Assembly (NCBI GenBank): GCA_050699035.1
Contig: JBOHDE010000151.1
Coordinates: 1-9,823, forward strand
Origin: WHTB01 sp050699035
Lineage (GTDB): Bacteria; Actinomycetota; Actinomycetes; Propionibacteriales; Nocardioidaceae
Direction of reading: 5' to 3'
Length of the DNA stretch: 9,823 bases
Shown: one piece after another, positions 1 to 7,113 of the stretch
How the letters are laid out: each line of letters starts with the position of its first letter
Numbering within the stretch: the first letter of the stretch is position 1
The notes under the pieces: model-generated
Database searches by the model: none
What the model saw: only the letters and a program-made list of their open reading frames with translations
Told to the model about the DNA's origin: nothing
Position numbers and translations under genes: made by a program

Positions 1-1
1 C

Positions 2-15
2 TGCCCAATTGGGCA
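2..15. promoter_or_regulatory. 14-bp perfect palindrome, possible operator
   Basis: TGCCCAATTGGGCA reads the same on both strands. It lies at the window edge, downstream of the stop of the left-pointing operon. It could be an operator for a gene to the left. It could also be a short hairpin (TGCCC/GGGCA around AATT) at the operon end, although no clear T-run follows on the minus strand within the window. It shares no core with the TTGCGCA elements near 7000, so control by the local DeoR protein is not indicated. Confidence 0.3.
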
Positions 16-52
16 ATCTTCGACCTTAGGCGCGGCGACCCGACGACCGATG

Positions 53-2773
53 TCAGCGCCTCGCGACGGTCGCCGACGACGACGTACCGCCCGCGTCCGC
101 GCCGAACGCCATCAGCACCCGCGACCCGGCCGGCACTGACCCGTCGACGGGAACGTCGACAGGCACCCGACCGGTCCGCGACACCCGCTCGACCAGCGAG
201 CCGAGCACCGTGCCGTCCGCGGCCACCACGAACAAGTGCGCTTCGCCGAGACCACGTACCCGCAGGGTCGCGCGCACGTCGTCACCGGCCACGGCCGCAC
301 CGACGACCTCGGCGGTGTCCGCCCGGTCGGCCGCCGGACCGCCGGCGACCGCGACGCCGTTGCGTACCGCCTGGTCGATGGTCTGCGGCGAGTCCAGGCT
401 GGACAGCGCCACCGACGGCACGACCGGCTCGGCGGTCGGCACCTCCGGCGGCATCCACCCGGGCAGCGTCACGTCGCCCCAGCGGTACGGGTCGCCCTGG
501 ACGCCGCCCCAGGTCGACCAGCCGATCCGGGTCTGGCCGGTCTTGTCCTGCGTGTCGGAGTCGTAGACGAACAGGTTCATGCCGAGGTGCGCGGGGTCGA
601 CCGTCGACGGCAGCTCGGCCGCCGGGATCTTCACCTCGACGACATACCCGGTGTACGGCTCGGTCACCGTGCTGGCGACCTCCATGCCGGGAGCCGTCTC
701 CGCTCCCGGACCCTGGTGGTTGTCGGCGTCGCGGCCGTAGCACACCTGGCCCGACGTCGTGGTCGGCAGCACCAGCGCCTTGAACGTGGTGGCGGTGTTC
801 TCCGACATACCGTCCGGGTCGAAGGCGAGCTCCACGGAGTCCGTACGCCAGTGCCGCTTGCAGTCGGCCGGTTCGAGCACCGTCCCGAGCGTGTCGTCGG
901 TCATCTCGACGGCGACGTACAGGTCGTCCCCGGACCGGGTCACGTGACCGGTGGCCGAGCAGTCCGCCGCGGACTCGCAGTCCGCGCCCTCCCAGCGACG
1001 GCTCAGGTCGAGCGGCGTGCCCGGATACTCACCGGGGGTCACCACACCGTCGACGGTCGGCGCCGCGGGCGCTGCATCGACCGTGGTCGTGGGTACGAGC
1101 TCCAACGCCGGTGTCGTCGTGCTCGACCCAGACGAGCTGGTGGTGCGGATGCCGTACGCGTAGTCGCCGCCGGCGTTCGAGGTCGGCAACGAGGCGTCGG
1201 TGTTGGTCACCGTGAACGACACCGTCGTGGTGTCACCGGGGGCGAGGCCGTCGTACGTCGTCGTCGCCGGCTCGGCCGCAAACCCGGCCGGTAGCTCAAG
1301 CCGGACCTCGCCGGCCTCGGTGGCGTCGCTGAAGTTGGTCAGCGTGACCTCGACCTCGCGGCTGCCCCCGGACGCCAGGGTGAGCACAGGCGTGACGAAA
1401 CCCTCCATCTGCGGGTAGCCGTTGTCGATGGCGTAGCGCTGGAAGTCGGCCACCTGCGGCAGCAGCTGCGAGTCGCCCCGCACCGCCGGGACGACCTCGA
1501 GCTCGGTGTCGCCGTGACCCTGCCGACCCTGCGAGGCGAGGTCGACGGACACCAGCGCCCGCTGGTTGGTCGCCGCGTCGGCCGGCGCCGTGACGGCGAG
1601 CTCGCGGGTCACGCTCTGCGCCTCCTTGATGGTGCCGAGGTCGGTGTCGCCGTCGACGGTCCACCCGGCCGGCGCCGCGACCGCGAGGGTCGCGTCGCGA
1701 AGCTTGGCGGCCTTCGGCGCCGTGACGGTCACGCTGACCGTGCTCGTGCCGCCGGGTGTCACCGCGAACGGCTCCGCGCTCACGTCGAGGCCGGTGCCCA
1801 GCGGCAGACCTCCCGGCTGCTGGATCGTCGCGCCGTGCAGGATCGTGTTGGGGTCGGCCGCCTCCGCGCTCAGATCGCCACGGGTGAAGGGCACCCGCGA
1901 CTCCACCTGGGTGAAGAAGTCGCAGCCGATCTGCTGCGGGTCGGTGGGTACGTCGGGGAACACCGACCAGCCCTGGGACGCGTACTCGCGCTGCCCCTCA
2001 CGCTCGACCTGGGCCCACGTCGTCCCGTGCTCCTCGGACGACCGGCCGCCCCACACGCCGTAGACGTTCTGCGTCGGGCGCTGCGGCGTGAACATCGTCG
2101 GGCAGCCCGAGCCGTTGCCGGTGGACGTGCCGCGGGCGTTCGACATCAGCAGCTTGGCCGGAGCGAACGGGTCGAGCCCCTCGTCGTCGACCTGCTCGGG
2201 AAACGCCGTCGGGTCGCCGGCCAAGCTGTAGGCCTCGAACGCCATCCGCCCGGCGTACTGGTGGTTGCCGTGGTTGCCGGGAGACGGTGCCGGGTCCATC
2301 GTCACGATGATCTCCGGCGTGGTCTCCCGCACCACTCGTACGACCCGCTCGAGGGTGTCGTCATGGCCCCACACCTGCTCGGTCAGCGGTGCGCTGACCG
2401 TGTAGAAGAAGTCGACCTGGTCGAGGTTGTAGACGTCGGAGATCGCGGCCCGCGACACGGCGCGGCGCTCCTCCGCCTCGCGGATCAGCCCGAGCGCCGG
2501 GCCTTCCTCCGGGCCCACGGCGTTGCCGCCCCCCTCGCCGCGGGTGATGGTGATGACGCCGGTCTTCATCTCGTCGTACTCGTCCCACTGCCCGTACGTC
2601 GAGAGCCGTCCCGCCTCGTCGTCCGGATGCGCCCCAATGAACAGGACGTCGAGATCGGGGTTGGACCGGTGCGCCGACTGCGGTGCGGCCGCGGCCGGCA
2701 CCGAGGCGACCGCCCCGATGCTTGCGATGACCACCGCGCCGAGGAGCGCTGGCCCGAAACGTGTGTCTCTCAT
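53..2773 (-). CDS. Exported PIG-L family N-deacetylase with Ig-like and CBM9-like domains
   Basis: This is a 906-residue secreted enzyme of the PIG-L/LmbE family, zinc-dependent hydrolases that remove the acetyl group from N-acetylglucosamine-type sugars. A Sec signal peptide is visible (basic start, hydrophobic stretch, AAAA cleavage area near residue 30). The catalytic domain spans about 40-300: AHPDDE at 48-53 supplies the expected zinc ligands His49 and Asp52, and HGNH at 168-171 supplies the third ligand and catalytic His. The family usually has HPDH there. Residues about 325-430 and 435-560 look like two beta-rich NEW3/Ig-like modules. Residues about 574-770 resemble a CBM9/DOMON-type sugar-binding domain and contain four cysteines. 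A further beta-rich tail follows. Typical PIG-L enzymes are about 220-300 residues, so two thirds of this protein is accessory. The ATG has a GAGAGG site 8 nt upstream and follows the permease stop by 15 nt. It is the last gene of the operon. The family call is firm; the substrate is inferred. Confidence 0.9.
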   Translation of the reverse strand: MRDTRFGPALLGAVVIASIGAVASVPAAAAPQSAHRSNPDLDVLFIGAHPDDEAGRLSTYGQWDEYDEMKTGVITITRGEGGGNAVGPEEGPALGLIREAEERRAVSRAAISDVYNLDQVDFFYTVSAPLTEQVWGHDDTLERVVRVVRETTPEIIVTMDPAPSPGNHGNHQYAGRMAFEAYSLAGDPTAFPEQVDDEGLDPFAPAKLLMSNARGTSTGNGSGCPTMFTPQRPTQNVYGVWGGRSSEEHGTTWAQVEREGQREYASQGWSVFPDVPTDPQQIGCDFFTQVESRVPFTRGDLSAEAADPNTILHGATIQQPGGLPLGTGLDVSAEPFAVTPGGTSTVSVTVTAPKAAKLRDATLAVAAPAGWTVDGDTDLGTIKEAQSVTRELAVTAPADAATNQRALVSVDLASQGRQGHGDTELEVVPAVRGDSQLLPQVADFQRYAIDNGYPQMEGFVTPVLTLASGGSREVEVTLTNFSDATEAGEVRLELPAGFAAEPATTTYDGLAPGDTTTVSFTVTNTDASLPTSNAGGDYAYGIRTTSSSGSSTTTPALELVPTTTVDAAPAAPTVDGVVTPGEYPGTPLDLSRRWEGADCESAADCSATGHVTRSGDDLYVAVEMTDDTLGTVLEPADCKRHWRTDSVELAFDPDGMSENTATTFKALVLPTTTSGQVCYGRDADNHQGPGAETAPGMEVASTVTEPYTGYVVEVKIPAAELPSTVDPAHLGMNLFVYDSDTQDKTGQTRIGWSTWGGVQGDPYRWGDVTLPGWMPPEVPTAEPVVPSVALSSLDSPQTIDQAVRNGVAVAGGPAADRADTAEVVGAAVAGDDVRATLRVRGLGEAHLFVVAADGTVLGSLVERVSRTGRVPVDVPVDGSVPAGSRVLMAFGADAGGTSSSATVARR

Positions 2774-2788
2774 GGGTGCAACCTCTCT

Positions 2789-3595
2789 CTAGCCTTTGAC
2801 GGCTCCTTCGACCATCCCGCGGATGAAGTGCCGCTGGGTGAACAGGAAGACGACGACCACCGGCAGCGCCACGAGCACAGCGCCGGCGGCGAGCAGGGCG
2901 GTTCCGGACGTGTACTGCCCCTGGAAGTTGGAGAGTCCCAATGGCGCGGTGCGCAGCGACTCGTCGGTGATCATCACCAGGGGCAGCAGGAACTCGTTCC
3001 AGGTCCACATGAAGACGAGCAGCACCATCGTCATCAGCGCCGGCCGGCCCATCGGCAGCAGGATCGACCAGAAGATCCGGCCGTGGCCGGCGCCGTCGAC
3101 CCGGGCCGCCTCGACCACCTCGCGGGACGCGCTGCGGAAGTGGGCCCGCATCCAGAATGTGCCGAACGCCAGCGACTGCGCGACCTGCGGGAAGACCAGC
3201 GAGAAGTAGCTGTCGGTCAGGTTGAGCGCCTTGAGGTCGTAGTACAACGGGATGACCACTGCCTCGCTCGGCACCATCAGGCCGAGCAGCAGCAGGTAGA
3301 ACAGCACCGACGAGCCGCGGAACTGCATGGTGCCGAAGGCATAGCCGGCCAGCGACGCGAGGGCAGCGCTGAGCAGCACGACCGTGGCCGAGACGAGCAC
3401 GCTGTTCTTGATGTACGTGCCGAAGTTGCCCTGCTCCCACGCCGTGCCGAAGTTCTCGACGTGCAGCCCACCCGACGCGCCCACCTGGTCAGGGCTGAGC
3501 GCCGTGACCAGGATCAGCAGCATCGGGTACAGCGCGAGGACCGCGGCCAGTCCGAGGACCAGGTAGGTCGCCGCCCGTTCGGCCGTCGACGTCAT
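2789..3595 (-). CDS. Sugar ABC transporter permease, MalG-like
   Basis: This 268-residue inner-membrane permease of the carbohydrate uptake transporter 1 (MalG) type forms the import channel with the gene upstream. It has about six hydrophobic segments: roughly residues 10-31, 66-86, 97-118, 130-150, 185-206 and 233-253. The cytoplasmic EAA loop that docks on the ATPase is clear at about 161-181 (EAARVDGAG, ending in LLP). KNSVLVS at 63-69 and GYAFG at 84-88 are also typical of the family. Its ATG overlaps the preceding permease stop in an ATGA arrangement, so the two are probably translationally coupled. An AAGGGG ribosome site lies 7 nt upstream. Length is normal for the family. The sugar carried cannot be read from the permease. 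Confidence 0.95.
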   Translation of the reverse strand: MTSTAERAATYLVLGLAAVLALYPMLLILVTALSPDQVGASGGLHVENFGTAWEQGNFGTYIKNSVLVSATVVLLSAALASLAGYAFGTMQFRGSSVLFYLLLLGLMVPSEAVVIPLYYDLKALNLTDSYFSLVFPQVAQSLAFGTFWMRAHFRSASREVVEAARVDGAGHGRIFWSILLPMGRPALMTMVLLVFMWTWNEFLLPLVMITDESLRTAPLGLSNFQGQYTSGTALLAAGAVLVALPVVVVFLFTQRHFIRGMVEGAVKG

Positions 3596-4479
3596 CGGCG
3601 GTCCCCTTCGGCGACCCGGTTGATGCCGATGGTGAGCAGCAGGATCGCGGCGGTCAGCAGCAGTGCGATCGTGACGCCGTACCCGACCTTGCCCTCCTCC
3701 AGCGACCAGCGGTAAACCTCGTACGACGGCACCCGCGTCGCCCGCCCGGGTCCGCCGTCGGTCATCACGTAGACCAGGTCGAAGGTGCGCAGCGCCGCCA
3801 CCAGGGTCAGCGTCATCGCCACCGCCAGCTCGCCACGGAGCGCCGGCAGCCCGACCGCCAGGAACTGCCGGAGCGCCCCGGCGCCGTCGAGGGTGGCCGA
3901 CTCGTAGAGCTCACGCGGCACCTTGGCCAGTCCGGCCAGGAACAGCACCATGCAGAGGCCGGTGCCCACCCAGGTGCCGACCAGACCGACCGCCATCAGC
4001 GCGAACGACGGCTCGCCGAGCCAGGCCCGGGCCAGCCCGTCGAGGCCTACGGCGGACAGCACGACGTTGATCGAGCCCTCGGGCGCATAGATGTCACGCC
4101 AGGCGATCGCCACCACCACCATCGCGACCACCTGCGGCAGGAAGATCGCGGTGCGGAAGAACCCCGACCCCCGCAGCCGGGCCCGCGACATCAGGCCCGC
4201 CAGCACCATCCCGGCCACGATCGGCAGCGCGCTGAAGAAGACGACCAGCACCAGCGAGTGCACGAACGGCTCCCGCAGCTGCGGGTCGGTCAGGACGTCG
4301 ACGTAGTTGCCCAGCCCGACCCAGGTGCCGACCGACAGGCCGTCCCACTCGAACAACGACAGCCAGACCGCGTGCAGCAGCGGCCAGGCCATGAAGCACC
4401 CGAACACCAGCAGCGCGGGGGCGAGATAGAGGTACGCGACCGCGCGCGGCTGCCCGGGCGCACCACGACTGTGCTGCAC
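3592..4479 (-). CDS. Sugar ABC transporter permease, MalF-like
   Basis: This is a 295-residue inner-membrane permease partner. It has about six hydrophobic spans: near residues 16-37, 74-96, 110-127, 160-182, 216-232 and 266-286. The EAA docking loop lies at about 193-213 (ESATLDGAG, ending in LPALRG). The reading frame stays open far upstream inside the binding-protein gene, but that part is arginine-rich shadow sequence. Two GTG starts are plausible: 4479, with a GAGGG site 3 nt upstream and just after the binding-protein stop, or 4497, which overlaps that gene by 8 nt and lacks a clear ribosome site. I chose 4479; the choice changes only six residues. It belongs to the binding protein-dependent sugar importers and is co-transcribed with the genes on both sides. 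Confidence 0.92.
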   Translation of the reverse strand: MQHSRGAPGQPRAVAYLYLAPALLVFGCFMAWPLLHAVWLSLFEWDGLSVGTWVGLGNYVDVLTDPQLREPFVHSLVLVVFFSALPIVAGMVLAGLMSRARLRGSGFFRTAIFLPQVVAMVVVAIAWRDIYAPEGSINVVLSAVGLDGLARAWLGEPSFALMAVGLVGTWVGTGLCMVLFLAGLAKVPRELYESATLDGAGALRQFLAVGLPALRGELAVAMTLTLVAALRTFDLVYVMTDGGPGRATRVPSYEVYRWSLEEGKVGYGVTIALLLTAAILLLTIGINRVAEGDRR

Positions 4480-4489
4480 TCGCCCTCGG

Positions 4490-5845
4490 TCAGCCACCGG
4501 TGAAGGACGAGTAGTCGTCCTCCAGCGCACCCAGGAAGTCGTCGACCGACCGGTCGCCACCCAGCAGCTGCTGCACCTCCGTCGGCACCACATCGGTCGC
4601 GTCGGGAGTCGCCCAGTCGAGGTACGGGACCAGGGCGTCCTCGCCGGTGGCCTTCGCCCAGGCGTCGAACACCTCGGCCTGCGTGCCGGACGGCTGCTGG
4701 GCCTCGATGTCGACCACCGGCAGCCCACCGGCCGCGGAGATCTTCGCCATCGCGTCCTCCGAGGTGATGAAGTCGAGGTACGCCGCGGCGACGTCGGGGT
4801 TCTCGCTGGCCTCGGTGACCGAGAACGGCAGTCCAGTGGAGCCGGTCACCGCGAGCTCGCCGGTCTCGCCGACCGGCGGGAGCATGAACCCCAGGTCGTC
4901 CTTGAGACCGGCGGAGAGGTCGGCGAGGAGCCAGGTGCCGGAGACCAGGAACACCCCGTCGCCCTTTACGAACGCCTGCCACGACGGGTCGTACCCGAGG
5001 CCGTTGAAGCCCTTGGTGAAGTAGCCCTTGTCGGCCCAGCCGGTGATCGCCTCGGCGGCGGCGGCGTTCTCGTCGGTCGTCCACGACGAGCCCTCCTGGC
5101 CGAAGCCGAGGTTGCGGATCTCGTCGCGCGGGACGAACTGGTTCTGCGCGAAGCCCCACTCGTGGATGCCCGGCCACTGGTCCAGGTTGCCGAACTGGAT
5201 CGGGATCTCGCCGGCCTGCTTGGCCCGGTCCAGAGCCGCCTCGAAGTCTGCGAGCGTCTGCGGTGGCTCGATGCCGAGGTCGGCCAGCTTGGCCTTGTTG
5301 TACCAGACGCCGACCAGCTCACCGGTCAGCGGTAGGCCGTACAGGTTGCCCTCGCCGAACGTCTGGCCGTCCTCGCTGTACGAGACCACGGAGCGCACGG
5401 TGTCGGGGAACCGGTCCCCCCAGCCATAGGCCTCGGCGTACGGGTCGAGCGGGCGCAGCAGGCCGGCCTTCACGAATGCCCCCATGTCGGCGCGCGCGTT
5501 GTTGGCCTGCACGACGTCAGGGGCGTCGTCACCGGTGATCGCGAGCCGGAGCTGCTTCTGCAGGTCGGTGAAGGATCGGGAGACCCGCTTGATCGTGACG
5601 TTCGGGTACTTGTCCATGAATGCGGCGTTGAGCTCCTTGAGCGGCTTGTCCTGGCCGCTGCGGACCTCCTGGTCCCACACCGTCAAGGTGACGTCGCCGG
5701 CTGCGGCCACGTCGGTCTCGACGTCGGACGCCGGCTCCTTCTTGGCGTCGTCGCCGCCACCGGAGCCCGGGGCACAGGCGGTCACGGCCAGCAGCGCCGT
5801 CACCGCCAGGGCCAGCCGACCGGTTCGCCTCAACCTGGATGTCAC
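4490..5845 (-). CDS. Lipoprotein sugar-binding protein of ABC importer
   Basis: This 451-residue extracellular solute-binding protein (family 1) captures the sugar outside the membrane and delivers it to the two permeases. Its N-terminus has a basic stretch, a hydrophobic helix and the lipobox VTAC, so Cys24 would be lipidated after cleavage. A Gly/Asp/Lys-rich linker follows. The mature part has features usual for sugar-binding proteins: TVWDQE near the start, DAPDVVQANNARADMGAF, GLPLTGELVGVWYNKAKLADLGI, and a late GLPV segment. The GTG start at 5845 overlaps the kinase stop as GTGA and has a perfect AAGGAG site 5 nt upstream, so the longer open frame reaching 6115 is not used. Many Trp and Tyr residues fit a carbohydrate pocket, but the ligand cannot be named. 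Confidence 0.95.
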   Translation of the reverse strand: MTSRLRRTGRLALAVTALLAVTACAPGSGGGDDAKKEPASDVETDVAAAGDVTLTVWDQEVRSGQDKPLKELNAAFMDKYPNVTIKRVSRSFTDLQKQLRLAITGDDAPDVVQANNARADMGAFVKAGLLRPLDPYAEAYGWGDRFPDTVRSVVSYSEDGQTFGEGNLYGLPLTGELVGVWYNKAKLADLGIEPPQTLADFEAALDRAKQAGEIPIQFGNLDQWPGIHEWGFAQNQFVPRDEIRNLGFGQEGSSWTTDENAAAAEAITGWADKGYFTKGFNGLGYDPSWQAFVKGDGVFLVSGTWLLADLSAGLKDDLGFMLPPVGETGELAVTGSTGLPFSVTEASENPDVAAAYLDFITSEDAMAKISAAGGLPVVDIEAQQPSGTQAEVFDAWAKATGEDALVPYLDWATPDATDVVPTEVQQLLGGDRSVDDFLGALEDDYSSFTGG

Positions 5846-6936
5846 GGTGTCTCCTTCGTCGACGGAATTGTGGGGAGTGGGGGAAGGCGTCGCAGCCCGA
5901 TAGTGGCATCCGCGCGCGACACCGCCCGTGGGGTGCCGGGCGGGATCACGTCGTTGAGGAACGCGTAGTCCTTGCACATCCGTGGGGCGTCGCGGACCTC
6001 CGCCCACCAGGTCGCGACCTCGCCCCAGCCGGGCGCCGCGAGGGCGCCACCGAAGTCGCGGACCGACAGCGCCGCGCAGAGGTTGGCGAAGCGGAGCCGG
6101 TGCTGCAGGGACCACTCGTGCAGCGTCCCGAGCACCAGGCCGGCCAGGAAGACGTCGCCGGCCCCGGTGGAGTCGAGGACGTCGACCGGGATGCCGGGCG
6201 CCCAGGCCGTCTCCCCGGTCGTGTTGTCGGCGGCGAACGCCCCTCCGCTGCCGGTGGTCACGACCGCGAGCGGCACGAACTCACGCAGGCACTCGAGCGC
6301 CGCGCCCGGGGAGTCGGTGCGGGTGTAGGCCATCGCCTCGTCGGCGTTGGGAACGAAGGCGTGTACGCCGCCCAGCTGGGCCCGCATCCGGTCGGCGTCC
6401 CAGTCACCGGTCGAGTCCCACCCGGCATCGGCGAACACCAGACTGCCGGACTCGATGGCGCCGTCGAGCCAGGGCGGCCGGGGCGAGCCGGCGTCGAAGA
6501 AGCACACCTTGGCGGTCGGTGGGTGCGCCACCAGCGCGTCGAGCTCGACCGGGGCAGGATGCCCGTGCGTCACCATGGCGCGGTCGTCGTCGAAGGCGAG
6601 CGAGACCGTCACCGGTGAGTGCCAGCCCTCGAACCGTCGCGACCGTGACAGGTCGATCTCCTCGGTCTCCTCGAGCAGGCTCCAGCAGAAGTCGCCGTAC
6701 ACGTCGCCGCCGAACGCCGCAGCCAACGACGTCCGCAGGCCCAGCCGCGAACACGCCACGGCGAGGTTAGCCACTCCCCCTGGGCTCGACCCCATGCCGT
6801 CGGTCCACACCTCGTGACCCCCGCTCGGGGGCCCGAGCATCCCGGTGAACACGATGTCGAGGAACACCGTGCCGCTGAGAAAGATGTCGAACTCCGGCAC
6901 CACCTCGCGCGCCGGCCCACCCTCGGCCACTGCCAC
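5842..6936 (-). CDS. PfkB-family carbohydrate kinase
   Basis: This cytoplasmic ATP-dependent sugar kinase of the ribokinase/PfkB family has 364 residues from the chosen GTG. The first PfkB signature region is visible as SSPGGVANLAVACSRLG (GG at 53-54). The NxxE motif is NADE at 197-200. The second signature, DSTGAGDVFLAG, begins at about 255, with Asp261 as catalytic base. The protein is somewhat long for the family: a polar and proline-rich tail of about 45 residues follows the normal end of the fold. The frame opens earlier at a TTG (6957), but the AGGAGG at 6943-6948 points to GTG 6936. It is the first gene of the operon, so it probably makes the phosphorylated sugar used by the GH4 enzyme or sensed by the DeoR repressor. 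Specificity (monosaccharide, nucleoside or intact disaccharide) cannot be read from these motifs. Confidence 0.9.
   Translation of the reverse strand: MAVAEGGPAREVVPEFDIFLSGTVFLDIVFTGMLGPPSGGHEVWTDGMGSSPGGVANLAVACSRLGLRTSLAAAFGGDVYGDFCWSLLEETEEIDLSRSRRFEGWHSPVTVSLAFDDDRAMVTHGHPAPVELDALVAHPPTAKVCFFDAGSPRPPWLDGAIESGSLVFADAGWDSTGDWDADRMRAQLGGVHAFVPNADEAMAYTRTDSPGAALECLREFVPLAVVTTGSGGAFAADNTTGETAWAPGIPVDVLDSTGAGDVFLAGLVLGTLHEWSLQHRLRFANLCAALSVRDFGGALAAPGWGEVATWWAEVRDAPRMCKDYAFLNDVIPPGTPRAVSRADATIGLRRLPPLPTIPSTKETP
5851..5856 (-). promoter_or_regulatory. Ribosome binding site of the binding-protein gene
   Basis: AAGGAG on the minus strand lies 5 nt before the GTG at 5845, inside the end of the kinase gene. 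It fixes the start of the lipoprotein gene at the GTGA overlap rather than at codons further upstream. Confidence 0.8.
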
Positions 6937-6942
6937 CTGCCA

Positions 6943-6948
6943 CCTCCT
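6943..6948 (-). promoter_or_regulatory. Strong ribosome binding site of the kinase gene
   Basis: AGGAGG (continuing as AGGAGGTGG) lies 6 nt before the GTG at 6936. It selects that start over the upstream TTG at 6957 and the second GTG two codons later. Confidence 0.8.
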
Positions 6949-6956
6949 GCGTCGCA

Positions 6957-6986
6957 AGTCTGTGCCATCGTGCGCAACGTTGGCAA
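6957..6986 (-). promoter_or_regulatory. Possible promoter of the kinase-transporter-deacetylase operon
   Basis: On the minus strand, TTGCCA at 6981-6986 matches the -35 consensus at five of six bases. CAGACT at 6957-6962 could be a weak -10 box, 18 nt away. Transcription would start near 6950, giving a very short leader before AGGAGG. The inverted repeat at 6970-6997 would cover it, as expected for a repressor site. The -10 match is poor, so this is tentative. Confidence 0.3.
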
Positions 6987-6997
6987 GAGTTGCGCAC
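6970..6997. promoter_or_regulatory. Inverted repeat, probable repressor operator
   Basis: GTGCGCAAC at 6970-6978 and GTTGCGCAC at 6989-6997 form a perfect 9-bp inverted repeat with a 10-nt spacer. It lies in the divergent intergenic region, just upstream of the kinase gene. The arms sit about two helical turns apart, which suits a dimeric regulator. The neighbouring DeoR-family protein is the natural candidate to bind it. That pairing is inferred from position. Confidence 0.6.
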
Positions 6998-7040
6998 AGT
7001 TGACTAGATCGGTTGGCGACCCAGCGGGTGAGCCCAGTAA

Positions 7041-7099
7041 TTGCGCAGCTTCGCGCACCAGACCGTTCAACCTACCGGCGCAACTGCACGAAGTTGACT
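7041..7099. promoter_or_regulatory. Further operator-like half-sites before the repressor gene
   Basis: The core seen in the inverted repeat recurs here: TTGCGCA at 7041-7047, a degenerate TCGCGCAC at 7051-7058 in the same orientation, and GCGCAACT at 7078-7085, the reverse complement of AGTTGCGC at 6988-6995. CAACT (7081-7085) and AGTTG (7092-7096) form a smaller inverted repeat. AGTTGACT at 7092-7099 repeats the copy at 6998-7005. The spacing suggests a second binding region next to the repressor promoter, for autoregulation or looping. Confidence 0.4.
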
Positions 7100-7101
7100 G
7101 A

Positions 7102-7107
7102 TACTGT
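7102..7107 (+). promoter_or_regulatory. -10 box of a probable leaderless promoter
   Basis: TACTGT fits the actinobacterial TANNNT -10 pattern. It lies exactly at -12 to -7 relative to the first base of the GTG at 7114. No ribosome binding site precedes that GTG. Together these suggest the mRNA begins at the start codon. No convincing -35 box is seen. Confidence 0.5.
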
Positions 7108-7113
7108 CACAGC

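Noticed and set aside
1514..3715. A 733-codon open frame on the plus strand, antisense to the deacetylase and permease genes
   Set aside because: It is a high-GC shadow: Arg/His/Gly-rich with no recognisable domain, and it lies opposite two well-supported genes.
4480..4728. Upstream extension of the MalF-like permease frame to an earlier start
   Set aside because: The extra residues are Arg/Ser/Pro-rich and lie inside the binding-protein gene; a normal permease N-terminus follows the GTG at 4479 or 4497.
5846..6115. Upstream extension of the binding-protein frame
   Set aside because: It would bury the lipoprotein signal peptide 90 residues inside; the GTG at 5845 has AAGGAG and a proper lipobox follows.
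7000..7028. TTGACT at 7000-7005 as the -35 box of a rightward promoter
   Set aside because: No acceptable -10 box lies 16-19 nt downstream, and the TTGACT at 7094-7099 is too close to TACTGT to pair with it.
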